A DNA stretch of 64,000 nt from Hyalella azteca (taxonomy: Eukaryota; Arthropoda; Malacostraca; Amphipoda; Hyalellidae), in the NCBI RefSeq assembly GCF_000764305.2, contig NW_025936416.1, forward strand, positions 186,001 through 250,000, in the 5' to 3' direction. The notes beneath the pieces were generated by a model, which did no database searches, was not told where the DNA came from, and saw only the letters and a program-made list of their open reading frames with translations. Of the stretch, positions 1 through 10,810 are shown one piece after another; the first letter of the stretch is position 1; every line of letters starts with the position of its first letter. The position numbers and the translations under genes were made by a program.

Positions 1-3000
1 GACTGCCTTCCCGTAGCAGGAATTGGACGAGGTCTCTACCCTAATAAAAATTTAGAGTAGCGCATCAATGATTATAGGTCGCGCAATAAGTAGGACGCTA
101 GATCTGCCAAAAATTGACAATAAAACATAAAATATAGAAAGTGACGAGTATTGGTGGCGCTCATCAATGAATCATCGATGATTTATAGGGTCTGAATCAT
201 TGATGGCGCATTGCAGGCAAATCTCTTCTAAGCCACCGATAACCGTTTGCCCAAACAGCACAGTGCACGGAAGAATTTGCCACTGTAATTTATTTAACAT
301 AGAAAGGTGTTATTGGGTTGTGGTTCATTTGAAACCATGACATCGTTCTGTGTGATTGGCTTTTAAGATTTCAATTCCTGTAACTCTAACGAATTCGGTA
401 GGTACAAGCAAAACTGACACAGTGAAGCCATTTTGCATGTATCAGATTGCTCCTGATATAAATTGTCTGAGGAGCAATGAAAATTATTTGTTTAAATTAA
501 GTTTTCCAGAAGATGATCCATGGCGATTTTTCAGGTTCACCTGATATATTGCGTAAATTTATGGCGAATATTGCATATGCACCAATTTGCTGGTGTTCGA
601 AATATTGCGTTCGATTGAGACGAATTTATTGTATCATTAAGTATAAAGTGTATGGATCGATTAAGTGTGTTTCATAATATTTCTTATATTCTTAAGTTGC
701 CGCCTTCATTTAAACTCTAAAGCCACGTTAACGTAGTCGAGAGCGGCTCGGCAGCTCTAAAGCGCAGCGAGCTAGTCGGGTAGGTAAAGACACAATTCAT
801 ATCTGTTTGGAGCTTCTTTCCTACTGATCTTTACAAGGTCCTGCTTGAAATATGTACTTTACGGGTAATTTGCTTGTCAAAAAAGTATCTTCTTTTCGCA
901 GAGGGATATGGGTATAAATTCGGCTATCGCTGACTTCAATAGAAAAATTGGATTATTTAGGGGAAAGTTTCTTAATGCCTATACCGTCAGATAATTATTT
1001 TGAGTTAAAGTCCACGTTTCTAATAAAGTGGTCTCGGAATCTTTTCTACGCATTAGATTAAAGACTTTGCCATAGAAAATTAGTGACACAAAGTGATGAC
1101 GGTATTTAGAGCCCAACATTTCAAGATCATCGCAAATGGTACTCTGATAATTTGTTCCTGCTACATGTCTGACATAGTTAGTTGTACTGTCTTGGTGGAT
1201 TTGCATACGCAGCCTCGGAATGGTGATTGTATGGAGCAATATTCGTAAATGCATATGCATCGGATGTGGAACAACAGGAAAAATTTTTATTTCCATTTGA
1301 AATGTGACCATCGGTATGCTCGTATATATAGATGCGCCACCGATGCTATTGGGCAGTATTGTGTAATGGGAACACAGACCGGACACGCCATATATGCCGC
1401 ATCGATACGTCATTGGTGTTCCACCTATAATTTCCACCTATAGCCACCAATAATCACCGATGCTCCACCAATAATTATTATTTGGGTAAAACTCGTCCAT
1501 ACTTTTCTCGCGAAATTGTATATATTTGTACATATGCTATAGTCATACATATGCACAGGAAGCATTTAAATGATGTCTATCTCTCGGTCTTCTCATTGGC
1601 TTTCAGAATATATACTATGGCACGTCTTGGACTTTTGAATGGAAAGATCTACCATTAGATAAATTCAGATGAACATATATTCAGTCATTGCTGAGGTCCT
1701 TGGCGAAGTCTGATTCGAATTAAATTAAATTATGAATTAAATAAAAATAAAAAATCATATTCGATATGAAGGTACTATAACGTTGACATGATATAGAATG
1801 CATTTGTTCTTCAGAAATAATTAAAGCATTTTGTTAGAATTAGCCTTAGGACTTGATAAATAGACTTTTCATCGCCCACAGAAAACATTTCAACGAAGCG
1901 TGGTGACCCTCATGCACACATGAATATTTTGAGTGCGCTCGAGACGTTACAATGGTCGGAGGGACACGGGCTAATTGTTTTTACTGGTCAAAATCAGGAC
2001 TAACTAGTAGGGTATGTCGTTTTATGCCTCCCAAGAAGGTCCATAACTGAAAAATCAAATATTATGAATGAAATGAATGGATCCGAAATATGCAAAAACA
2101 TCAAGGTACATAATGCTTACTTTAATGTTACCGATTTTGACGCCGTTTCATCAAAAGATGACCGTAATAGTGAAAATGTCACAGATAATTCTAAGTGCAT
2201 CACTCATAAATATTATATTAAGCTGTAATTTGCATTATATATGTCTTGATTTAGCAATTGGTGCATTTCGCAAGAAAAAGAATCACCCGACTGCCGGTGA
2301 TGCACAGCCAAGCGGAACTCACGATGGACGTAAAAGTAATTTATAAAGTTATAACAGATGATTAAATGACTTATTTAAGCGAATGTAACAGGAAAATAAT
2401 TGCATCAATTAGATAAGCCTGGAAATGAAAACTTTTCCTAACTAACTTTTGATGATTTTTTTACCGAACTCTAATGTCTTCGAATAAAGTTGGTACTCAA
2501 TAACTTCTATATAGGTCACAGTGTACGTAAATTTACAACTAATTCATGTTAGAAGACTGCTGCATGATATTCAGAGTAATTTTCTTAGTCTTTCTCTTCG
2601 AAAAATGTTATTGAGTAGCGGTTCTAGTCATCTTTCAAAAGCGAATATTTCAGAAGTCGGAGCCAATATTCGGTGCCCGTCGATGCATTGCATGCGCGGT
2701 CCACGCTATCGCCGAATGCAGTCTGCCTTCCTGTTTTGGGCAGCGAGAGAAAGTGAAAACTAATTTCCTCTTCTTTTTCGTGACGCTGGTGGTTTTATCG
2801 AAGTTATTCAGTCATGCGACACACTGGCGCGTGACACTTAATTGTTGTCGCAATGCATGTAGCGAAGTTCTATTCGTGAGCACTGATAACGCAGAAGGAA
2901 TTTTGATGCGGTTGAAATCTTTGCCAAGTTCTTCGTCTTTGATCTTTAGAGCAAAATAATGGCTGGCAAAATTTCTCAACTGCTGCCGCTCGTCAGCTGA

Positions 3001-3343
3001 AATCTTTTCAACGCCTCATGTTTAGAAGTTATCAGATTAGGTTTTTATGTTTTGCTATCATCCGTCGTTATCGGATTCGAATTCAAGACGGCTGACGCAA
3101 GTATAGCAAAACTAAATATTTTTTAGCTAGATGTCGTTAAATTTATAAGTCAGGAGCCAACATTCTCCGTTCCTATTGTTTCTGGAACTATTAATATATA
3201 ACTGGTAAAATTTTATTTAAATGCTAAATTAGATATAATGGCAAATTTTAGCACCTCAGATCGTAATTCCGATGAATGGCCCAATCCGTTTCATTACAGT
3301 TGTAAATAATTTAAAAGAAAAAAAACAGCCAAAATATTTTCCA
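1..3343. other. AT-rich sequence without recognised genes
   Basis: No recognisable gene, RNA or transposon. The longest open frame of the window (979-1437, minus, 152 codons) lies here; it opens with GTG rather than ATG and its translation resembles nothing I know. A second frame on the plus strand (about 2614-2959, roughly 115 codons, no ATG) contains a hydrophobic run (FLFFFVTLVVLSKLF) followed by a Cys-containing stretch. It could be an exon or chance. Confidence 0.5.
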
Positions 3344-3350
3344 TTTCTTA

Positions 3351-3392
3351 TGCAAGAAAACGTTTCGAAGTCCAGCTCCATCGTCAGTTCAA
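3351..3392 (-). ncRNA. Candidate hammerhead-like ribozyme motif at the 3' end of a Penelope-like element
   Basis: Read on the minus strand, CTGACGA (3381-3387) is followed 13 nt later by CGAAAC (3362-3367). This is the order of the conserved hammerhead core (CUGANGA, stem II, GAAA). The intervening bases can form a short stem II (GGAG with CUUC, counting a G-U pair) closed by a 5-nt loop, with one unpaired U next to the core. Penelope-like elements are known to carry hammerhead motifs in their terminal repeats, and this lies about 130 bp beyond the stop codon of such an element on the same strand. Stems I and III were not resolved, so activity is uncertain. Confidence 0.4.
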
Positions 3393-3519
3393 AAACCTAA
3401 AACACAAGTGCAAACAATTAGCAAAAAAATTCACCTTAAAGAAATCGAAACCTAAATTGTCAAATGAGAACAAATAAGAATGAGGTACACATGAGCTGAC
3501 AAACCTATCTCTTTACAAT

Positions 3520-4550
3520 TTAGGGGCTATAGGCGGCATTTAGACTTGGCTTTTGTTTAAAAGTATACAGGGACTCCAAAATTCGCACCTCACAAAAAAC
3601 CGGTGGTGTAGTCTGAAATTCGATTATCACAATTTGCTACCGGGAAGTTGCACTGCTGGTCGGCACGAACGCGTATACTGCTGAATGAGGGGGATGCGCA
3701 AGCAGGATTCCTGTTCTAAAATTCCTTCCTTTATGCTCCGCCAGACTAATGTAAAAATTTCATGATGTCATAGAGACCTACGCAGATGCGCACTGCGCAC
3801 AAGTATATTGATAAACTAGGGACGATCGCATAGGAACAGGAAGTGTATCTTCATTTTTGAGAATAAACAGCGTTTAAAAATTGCTTTTTCAAGATAACAC
3901 TTCTAAAGAATCCAGTTTCTCCGATGTTACACATGTACAATGCATTTCTAATTTTATTTTCATATATTAAAAAGTACGTTTTTAATTTTGTAATATTAAA
4001 AGAAATGTAATGTTCAAATTATTCATTCTGTCAATTGATTCAGGCATTGTCTCCGACTTTGCGCAAGTGTGCAAAGTTTCAGATCGTTTGGACAAGTGTT
4101 AAAGTGTGTGTGTTATATATTGATAATTAGATTCGTAGCGGACAAGAAGTGAAGTTAAAGAGATGTGTTGTAAAAAGAACTGATTTTTTAATTATTCACC
4201 AGCAATACATGAAGATTTACATTTGGAAGGTATTTAGCGAACAAAACTTTCAACTCCTTAGCCATGGTCTCCGAAGCGGGACCAAAGTAAGGAAATAAAC
4301 TATAAACAGCATTCCTATTGTCACCCTCGAAAACAACTTTAAAAAAAACGAAAAAATACTGCGTAAAATTCAAATTCTGGGTGCAAATACGAAATTGAAT
4401 TGAATTGAAGCAAATACGAAAGCCGCGGTTTAATAATGTTTGAATCCCATTTTTTTTAAACGGTACTAACATTAAGAGCTGAAGAAGCTACTGCTTAAGC
4501 CGGTTAACGTCGATTTCCGGTAAACAGATGTCTGAAAACAGCCATTTGAT
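3520..4550 (-). pseudogene. Penelope-like retroelement remnant: RT C-terminus plus GIY-YIG endonuclease, interrupted
   Basis: This is a 5'-truncated, inactive Penelope-like retroelement. Such elements encode a reverse transcriptase followed by a GIY-YIG endonuclease. Reading down the minus strand: TSVYRKSTLTGL near 4500-4535 (RT), then after a frame change GIQTLLNRGFRIC and PYFGPASETMAKELKVLF (4188-4472), which match the RT-to-linker region. An in-frame TAA at 4188 breaks the linker just before KISSFYN. A separate repeat occupies 3870-4173. The endonuclease resumes with SSLVYQYTCAQCASA (CxxC zinc motif at 3790-3801), then EHKGRNFRTG (3709-3738) and HPPHS, the histidine-containing part. A last frame change leads to RILESLYTFKQKPSLNAA and a TAA at 3520, the usual family C-terminus. 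At least two frameshifts, several stops (including a TAG and deletion at the expected Tyr-Val-Gly) and an apparent loss within the RT part show it is dead. The finger and palm domains of the RT were not found upstream. Confidence 0.88.
3870..4173. mobile_element. Dispersed ~300 bp repeat (family D, copy 1) inserted in the Penelope-like element
   Basis: Shares its ends and most of its length with 25120-25438. Both begin GCGTTTAAAAATT and end GTGTTGTAA on the plus strand, and both share the internal CTCCGATGTTACACATGTAC and a CATTGTCTCCGA block. Here it sits between the linker and the endonuclease zinc motif of the Penelope-like reading frame, so it was inserted there. No coding capacity, no clear terminal inverted repeat and no certain target duplication were seen. 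The class (SINE, MITE or LTR piece) is unknown. Confidence 0.65.
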
Positions 4551-4616
4551 TGTACAATGATTGTACACTGCATTGTACATTTGATTGTACATTTGATTTG
4601 ATTGTACACTGCAATT
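4545..4616. repeat. Short degenerate tandem repeat of ATTGTACA-type units
   Basis: About five variants of ATTGTACA follow one another, separated by TGATT or CTGC spacers. The repeat lies directly against the recognisable 5' limit of the Penelope-like remnant, so it may mark the truncation point. Confidence 0.7.
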
Positions 4617-6572
4617 AAGAAAAGGTAAACTGTTGTTGGATATGAAGTAAAATTTGTATGTAAGTAAATCCAAATTAACGGCGTTCGTGACACATTTAAT
4701 AAGAATACATGTGAGGCCTGGCTCTACCATTGCAAGTTCATTTCACCGTCCATTTTTAAAAAGTGATGCCCCATTTTTCATTATTGTAATGAATGTTGTT
4801 ATTATCGGCAGCTGAAATACATCGCAGAACGGCACATTTTCAAAGCAGTAATTACAATTGAAAAAAATTATTACTCTCTCTAGGAAACAAAATAAAATTT
4901 CTAATGACTCGGAGTACCGCATTCGAATTATACCTACAGTCAAATTACGGTAATTAATATAAGCTAGACTCTGTCATGTTTCCGATAATCTCAAAAAAAC
5001 ACATGAACAATGGCAGAAGCCACTAGCAATATTTTCTATATGTTTTTAAGGCATCAATTACTATAATGTAGCAAAAAATTTTCTCAACTGAGGTGTCAAA
5101 GTTGGAGGCTGGCGGTGTTGGAGGACCTTAAGATAACCCAGCGACTCTCGATCTCCTCTACGTCTTCACAAAATACAAGGAGAACAAAAGCGTAATTAGG
5201 AAGCACTGTGTTGTTGAACGATAAAAAGATCACTCATAATCAGCCCTCATTTGTAGGTGACAAAGCGCGTCAACCCACAGTGATCTCTCAGGGACCTTTG
5301 CCGTATATAAATGCTGTTGCATAGCTGAGCAGATCAGCGTAAGCGCTCGGGCGTAGCATATAGCAATGCCAAGGCTTGGACGATAAACTTGCCAAAATAT
5401 CGAGACCAAACTCCTTGGATACAGTCTAGATTTGCCACTGCGTTGACCATTGAGAATTGCGTCCACTACACTCAAGCTAATCTCCCTAGAAAAATTACGG
5501 AAGCCGTCCATCCCAAACAAAATTTAGAGTCGCCCCTGCAGCTTCTGGTAATCCAAATCAGAAGCTGCAGCGTCGGTAAATTTTCACTGGGATGTAAATT
5601 GGGTTCACCAATAATACGCTTTAACGTGCATTAAAGTTAACTGTACTTTTTCGTGTGATTTTTGAGGTACTTTTTTTCCGGGAATAGTCATAGCCAGGCT
5701 TCATAGTAGTTCACCAAGTTTGTATAATGAAATTATGTTAAAATTGATGTAAATGTTATAATTAGCCCACGTATTGAGGTACTAAGTCAACGAAGCACGT
5801 AATTAAGCTATTCAAGGCAAATACACATCCCTGCCGTTGTAATACTTATAAATTCATCAATAATTTCTTTTGATTAGATGAAATATATCAGTTCGCTTAA
5901 TATACCAGATCCCAAATATTGCTAGTAAATATCTCAAATATATCCAAATGGAAATTCTGGTTGTTTCGCCTGAGATGTAAATCTTTGTCAACAGATTTTA
6001 TCTCGCAAAAATTGAATTTAAATATCTCGCCTCTAGATATGATTAACATCCCCGACGCTTAATCTATTCATAAAAAATTGGCTGAAGGCTGGTAATCTCA
6101 TGTAACCGGCTACTGTGAAGCAGACTATCCCGGCAAAAAATTCTCTCGTCAATGATCCTAAATTGCAGGGATTTTCCCGCAGGTGTGAAGTAATGCACGG
6201 AAAGTAATGTTCCTAAAAACCAACGGCGCATCAAGTCAACCTGGCAACATCAACAGAAGCCGTTGATTAGGCCTTGATTAGGCCAGAAGCCGTTGATTAG
6301 GCCGCTAGAACGAGTGTTTCTAAGGTTCTGGCGGCTCAGAACAAATTGAAGAAAAGGAAAATTCCAATGAATATTCATTATGAAAATCAAAAGCTACAAT
6401 CAGGCCATTCACCGCTCATGGCTTCACTATTTAGGCTACGAGGTCGTCATGCAAATTGAATCTGCTCTCCCGAGCAGAAGCGAGAGATATACGCGCGTCG
6501 ATCCCCGTTGCTACCGATGTGTGCATGTTGGACCGGCGATGACGGTCTTTCTTTCGCAACGGATTAACTGTT
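4617..6572. other. Non-coding stretch with a 12-bp hairpin and a 30-bp repeat
   Basis: 5536-5547 (CTGCAGCTTCTG) and 5559-5570 (CAGAAGCTGCAG) form a perfect 12-bp inverted repeat around an 11-nt loop. At 6255-6303 a 30-bp unit starting AGAAGCCGTTGATTAGGCC occurs twice with a partial copy between. The somewhat GC-richer part at 5230-5640 is open on both strands (minus 5230-5520, plus 5389-5634), but neither translation is recognisable. Confidence 0.5.
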
Positions 6573-6735
6573 TTTAGAGCATTTTCTCATTTATGGAAAA
6601 AATGCACCATTGTGCTCGCCATGTCCGTCTGTCTGTCCGTCCGTCTGTCTGTCCGTCCGTGACCTCAAGTTTTCGTCGACGAGAAAATGCGCTCTCAGTC
6701 ACTCACTGCAGTGAGTACTGAGTTACATTTTTTTC
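6573..6735 (+). mobile_element. Family A short interspersed repeat, copy 1
   Basis: Starts with a variant of AGCGCATTTTCTCATTTATGG (here AGAGCATT), then ATGCACCATTGTGCTCGCCATG, a pyrimidine-rich tract of CCGT/CTGT tetranucleotides, GTGACCTCAAGTTTTCGTCGA, the inverted copy GAGAAAATGCGCT of the left end, and the palindrome CACTCACTGCAGTGAGT. It ends in a T-run. No coding capacity was seen. It is probably a non-autonomous element; the class is unknown. Confidence 0.8.
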
Positions 6736-7892
6736 GGTTATTAGCCCTAATTTCTCAAGTTTTTACCGAAATGAAAGAAAGGTTTATGTATAGATACTCA
6801 ATTCGCACAAATGTTGCATCGCTTCAACAATAAGAGTTGTTTTTGGAGATACAAATATGTCGTAAAATTTACATTTAAATTTTACGAGTTACGAGTATCT
6901 CGTAAAATAACTCTCGTATCACGGAGATACCCATATCACAAAAATTATGTAGATTGAACATATTAGTTTGATTGTATTTTGCGACCTATTGAGAAGCTCA
7001 ACAGGCAGTAAACTAATTTAGAAAAATTTTATCAAAATACTTCTTGCCTGTTTGTGCGTTTCTGTTAGAACAAATTTTTCATTTTTTATTCAAATTTTAT
7101 ATATCTATCAATGAACTTCTCTTCACATACTAGACATTTTTTTCTGTAACATAGCGACTTGAATCATCTCCAGTGATTTACATTTGCCTGCTTATCCTTC
7201 GCAATTGTGGAACGAACAATCGCATGTCCACAAGTGGAATTCTCCTAATTAAGATGTCCAATATCGCAATGCAGACCAATTCCTAGAAGTCATTACATGG
7301 CAATGTGACCCGCCTTATACGACCTCTCCTACGTTGGGCAAGGCATACCAAATCCTGCCATTGTTAGTACAGTCCACGAGCTCTGCAAATAATAGTTTGA
7401 CTTTGGTAATGGCGGCTCTTTATACCTATATTTATAATTATTTGGTGAAATATTTTGATACTTATGTTTCTCGAATTTTTTTCGACAAAAAGTGACATGC
7501 AATACGTATAGGATTTCCTATGTGCTCAGAGTAGGATTTTCGATATTAATATGCTTCCTTATTGTCAATGAATTAACAACAGCTTACAATAGCACTCTTT
7601 TCCAAATTAATCCAATATTTCCAAACCTAATTTTTTACACGAAGAAATTTCTGTCATGATTTCCTTCACACGTGATATATATGAGATATTCAGGGAATCA
7701 GAATCATGCGAGCAAAAAATCGTTTAAAAATGTATTCAAAATAAATCTGTTAATTTTCGACGCTAGTTTTATTCGGCCATCAATTTAATTCCTATGGATC
7801 GTTGCCTGAAATCTTAACATTTTATATAGACATGCTTCGACAAAGACTTCTTTTAGAGCTCCTGAAAGGCAAAAAATTGCTGCATAGTCTGA
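6736..7892. other. AT-rich non-coding stretch
   Basis: Nothing recognisable apart from short imperfect inverted repeats around TCGTAAAATTTA and TAAATTTTACGA near 6860-6905. Confidence 0.6.
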
Positions 7893-7919
7893 ACGTTACT
7901 GTCAAGGGAAATTATACCC

Positions 7920-8216
7920 ATGCCTTCGAATACTGGCCAAGATGAGATAAATGATCGTATTGGTTGGTCAATTTATCGAGGCGAGCAATATAGCAATCCA
8001 AACAACTGCAATGCTGTTTGCTGGAATATGTTTGCCTCTTCACACTGCCGAAGACTCACAAATTGCAGCTTCTGTGGGAAAACTCCTACATATGATCCGT
8101 CTTTAATTGCATGGGCACAAGAGAATGAACCATTTATCCAAGAGGAAAAAATGTTAGACTACGGTAAGGCACGAGACTATAAATGCCGTTATTATATCCT
8201 CATCACAGTCCAGTGA
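7920..8216 (+). CDS. Putative Cys-containing open frame or exon, function unknown
   Basis: A 98-codon frame opens with a true ATG and lies in DNA of higher GC than its surroundings. It is open upstream to a TGA at 7890. Residues 30-52 hold five cysteines (CNAVC, SHC, TNC, FCGK), and a sixth lies near residue 88. There is no signal peptide or membrane segment. A good splice-donor sequence (CG then GTAAGG) occurs inside it at about 8162, so a real exon might end there, after the residues EEKMLDY. I do not recognise the family. The residue mix (Trp, Tyr, Cys, Pro) is less like AT-rich noise than most frames here, but no homologue is known to me. Confidence 0.3.
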   Translation: MPSNTGQDEINDRIGWSIYRGEQYSNPNNCNAVCWNMFASSHCRRLTNCSFCGKTPTYDPSLIAWAQENEPFIQEEKMLDYGKARDYKCRYYILITVQ

Positions 8217-8949
8217 GTCACATTAGGGCTAAGCTGACCTTTAACTTGCTAGTTACGCGTTGCAATGAAATGTTCAAATCGTGCGCAGATTGAAGGTTTG
8301 GTTCGTGAAAATGTAAGCCACGGAAGCGTCTGGTCCCACTTCAATTTATTTGTTTTTTGTTTTATTTTGAATTTTAATCGTACCTGGCTATGCATCACGT
8401 ACCGTCGCAATGTGACCTTCGAATAATTTTCATTGAAATTGCGCTCTTCGTGGGCATTTCTGAAGGATACTTGACGCCCTTTAGTGCAGCAACAATAATT
8501 TGATTTTCTAAAAAGCCGAAAATAGCTATGTATTGGTTGAATTTTAACGTATCCCCGCGTATCCTACTATTCCGCAATGCGGAAGTCTTCGAGTGGTTGC
8601 TGCTTTAGTTTCTTTTTTCAATAGAATTTTGGTTTATTGATTTGTTTTATTTAATAATCAACCCTTCGTGTGAACACAAGTAATCTAAAAGAAAAAGTTT
8701 ACCTACGAAATTTTAATTTATATGTTTTTGTCGAAAATAAAATAATGCGTTTGGTACATGGGTGTCCCGATACGTAGCAATGGAATATCATTAATTGTTG
8801 GTATATACAAATAGTGCCCAATACGCGGGGAATGTGTTAATGCTTATAAAATCAGCTGAGCATAAATAAGAATCATTATATGACGGGTCTTTTGAAAACC
8901 CTATTGATACAACAGGATTTCAAGTTAGAAAAATTGATAAAAAAAAACC
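8217..8949. other. Non-coding stretch
   Basis: No supported gene, RNA or repeat seen. Confidence 0.6.
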
Positions 8950-9141
8950 CTACGATTTATTTTCGAATATGGAGATCATTTGACGTCGGAATTCGTCATT
9001 TTTTACAGACATATTGTATATATTAAGTACGAGTATAATAGCAGATATAACCACGTAATCGCCGGCCTGTAGAGTCGAGGCGATGTCCGGCCATTGGTCC
9101 TTCTCCCAATCAATTTCAGACGATAAACTATACACGATCAA
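8950..9141 (-). CDS. Putative exon-like open frame with one hydrophobic segment
   Basis: The open frame begins right after a stop codon, without an ATG, and ends in TAG at 8950. It contains DWEKDQWPDIASTLQAGD, then a hydrophobic run (YVVISAIILVLNIYNM) and a charged tail. A neighbouring minus-strand frame with ATG (9175-9321, 48 codons) and an overlapping plus-strand frame (9083-9316) exist, so which strand codes, if any, is unclear. It could be a terminal exon of a membrane protein or chance. I do not recognise it. Confidence 0.2.
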   Translation of the reverse strand: MIVYSLSSEIDWEKDQWPDIASTLQAGDYVVISAIILVLNIYNMSVKNDEFRRQMISIFENKS

Positions 9142-9596
9142 TCACAATCCCGGTCTCTGGTCTACCATTAGTTTTCAGAAGTGCCTTTGTGTTTGCAAAT
9201 CAAGACGCTTGAAATACTTGAGGGATATACGAGCCTTGACACAGTACCAATCGTTTCGGGATACGTATGAACGGGATCGTATATTTTTGGGTCTCACACT
9301 ATACGATTCGAAATAAAACATTTAAACGAAATTAGTATTTAAAACCAAACTTTTACTCAATTCTAATTATTTAATGATGTGTTTACTTCATTCCAATTCC
9401 CGTACGAGGCTTAATGAGAATTTTGACATGCATATCTTTGATTCACATTACTTCAGTTTGAGCATTGTCATAATAGCTAGAAATAAGATTAAACAAATAG
9501 ATTCCGAGATGAATGAAACATCTATCCCGAGCAAAAACGGGTTTGCCTGTTATTTTAATTCAATATAGCCTCGTACCTTCAGCCTGAACTGGTCTA

Positions 9597-9764
9597 GACC
9601 ATTCTGCAGTCGTATGGATGCCGCGTCAGTGCAGACCATTCAGCAGTCGTATGGATGCCGCGTCAGTGCAGACCATTCTGCAGTCGTATGGATGCCGCGT
9701 CAGTGCAGACCATTCAGCAGTCGTATGGATGCCGCGTCAGTGCAGACCATTCTGCAGCCGTATG
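9597..9764. repeat. 37-bp minisatellite, about 4.5 copies, ending at an assembly gap
   Basis: Unit starts GACCATTCTGCAGTCGTATG and continues GATGCCGCGTCAGTGCA; copies begin at 9597, 9634, 9671, 9708 and 9745. Odd and even units alternate ATTCTG and ATTCAG, giving a 74-bp higher-order period. The array stops at the N at 9765, so the true copy number is unknown. Confidence 0.95.
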
Positions 9765-9765
9765 N
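9765..9765. other. Assembly gap marker (single N)
   Basis: A single N interrupts the 37-bp array. The array was probably collapsed or truncated at this join. Confidence 0.9.
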
Positions 9766-9878
9766 ATTGAAAAAATAGTGTGTAACGGAATATTATCATA
9801 TCACATCGATGCAAGTATAAAAGTATAAAGTTCCTAAAAAAGTAAAGTTAGGTAGTAAAGTAAAGTTCCTAAAGTAAA

Positions 9879-9908
9879 ATTAGGCATACTTCCTAAAGTA
9901 TGCCTAAT
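9879..9908. other. Perfect 11-bp hairpin
   Basis: ATTAGGCATAC at 9879-9889 and GTATGCCTAAT at 9898-9908 are exact inverted copies around an 8-nt loop. The hairpin sits directly before the retrotransposed insertion at 9927. No function is evident. Confidence 0.8.
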
Positions 9909-9912
9909 GAAT

Positions 9913-9926
9913 CAACTCAAATACTG
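9913..9926. repeat. Target-site duplication, left copy
   Basis: CAACTCAAATACTG is repeated exactly at 10370-10383, flanking the insertion. Confidence 0.85.
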
Positions 9927-10369
9927 GGGGCCTCTTGTAAAAATGAGACCAGGGAACGGGAGCGCAGCCGTGCACCACCAATTTTGTGCACCAATAACCC
10001 CTGACTCGAACGCCTTGGATCTCTCAGGACATCCACCAATCAGCCGTGAACCACTCGGCTTTGCCTTCCTCCGGCCTCGCATAGAACCAGCCGTGCACCA
10101 CCAGGCCGCGGATCGAATCTGACTTCCAGGCATCGTTAAATTGCGTAATTTTACGTTCACCGCATCAGAGGTTAGGTTTCAGATAGCATAGTTCTGTTCC
10201 AAAATTTATCGTCCTTCGACAAGTGGCCGTTCGACCGAGGGCTGGTTCGACCCACGGCCTAGAGATACGGACGGCTTGAAGTGTTGAAGGCTACGTTCCG
10301 GAAGGCAGGAATCATGATGGCCCATTACATCCAGGGCAGTGGTGGTCTTCGGCAGGCGAACCACAACAA
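9927..10369 (+). mobile_element. 5'-truncated non-LTR retrotransposon or SINE copy with 14-bp target duplication
   Basis: A 443-bp block, clearly richer in GC than its flanks, is bounded by exact 14-bp direct repeats. Its right end is a short CAA/ACA tail directly before the second repeat. Long target duplications with a simple 3' tail are the hallmark of target-primed reverse transcription. The motif CCGTGCACCACCA occurs twice inside. A frame open to 10122 on the plus strand gives no recognisable RT motif, so the family is not assigned; the remaining ~245 bp would be 3' UTR. Confidence 0.75.
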
Positions 10370-10383
10370 CAACTCAAATACTG
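10370..10383. repeat. Target-site duplication, right copy
   Basis: Exact copy of 9913-9926. The empty site would read straight from the left flank into TGTGGCAACTT. Confidence 0.85.
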
Positions 10384-10633
10384 TGTGGCAACTTACGAAA
10401 GTTTCGGCAATAATAAGCATCTATATTACTTGAGGTGATTGTGCACTTGAATAAATTTAGTATTCACTCACTGTGATATATAGGGCAAAGCACCTACTGG
10501 TAATATTGTCAAGGATATCAAGGTTAAGGCAAAACCAACGAACTCAAGCAAATGAAAGCGGTATTCAAAACACACTAACTAGCCAGCCCCCAGCAACGGA
10601 TACGGACATAGTTTGGCCTTTCATCGTTCGCAA

Positions 10634-10810
10634 TGCATGTCGGTAACAATTTTACAACAAGCAGACAAGCGCGTAGTGTACGTTCCAGAATTCATTCTCT
10701 TCTCGCCCCAAGCCGCCACTATTAATGCTGTGCATAAAATTGAGCCTACGACGAGCACTCAAACTCATCTTTTGACAGTGAGGAAAACTTATTCGATACC
10801 CGCTGACTGA
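10634..10810 (+). CDS. Putative small open frame, function unknown
   Basis: 58 codons from an ATG, and the frame stays open for about 20 further codons upstream. It lies in DNA of raised GC. It begins MSVTILQQADKRVVYVPEF; no signal peptide or known motif. It could be an exon or an old transposon piece. Confidence 0.2.
   Translation, partial: CMSVTILQQADKRVVYVPEFILFSPQAATINAVHKIEPTTSTQTHLLTVRKTYSIPAD

Noticed and set aside
979..1437. Longest open frame of the window (152 codons, minus)
   Set aside because: Opens with GTG after an in-frame stop, has no recognisable motif, and one frame of this length is not very surprising in 64 kb read in six frames.
9083..9316. 77-codon plus-strand frame with ATG
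   Set aside because: Overlaps two minus-strand frames of similar quality; nothing in the translation decides between them.
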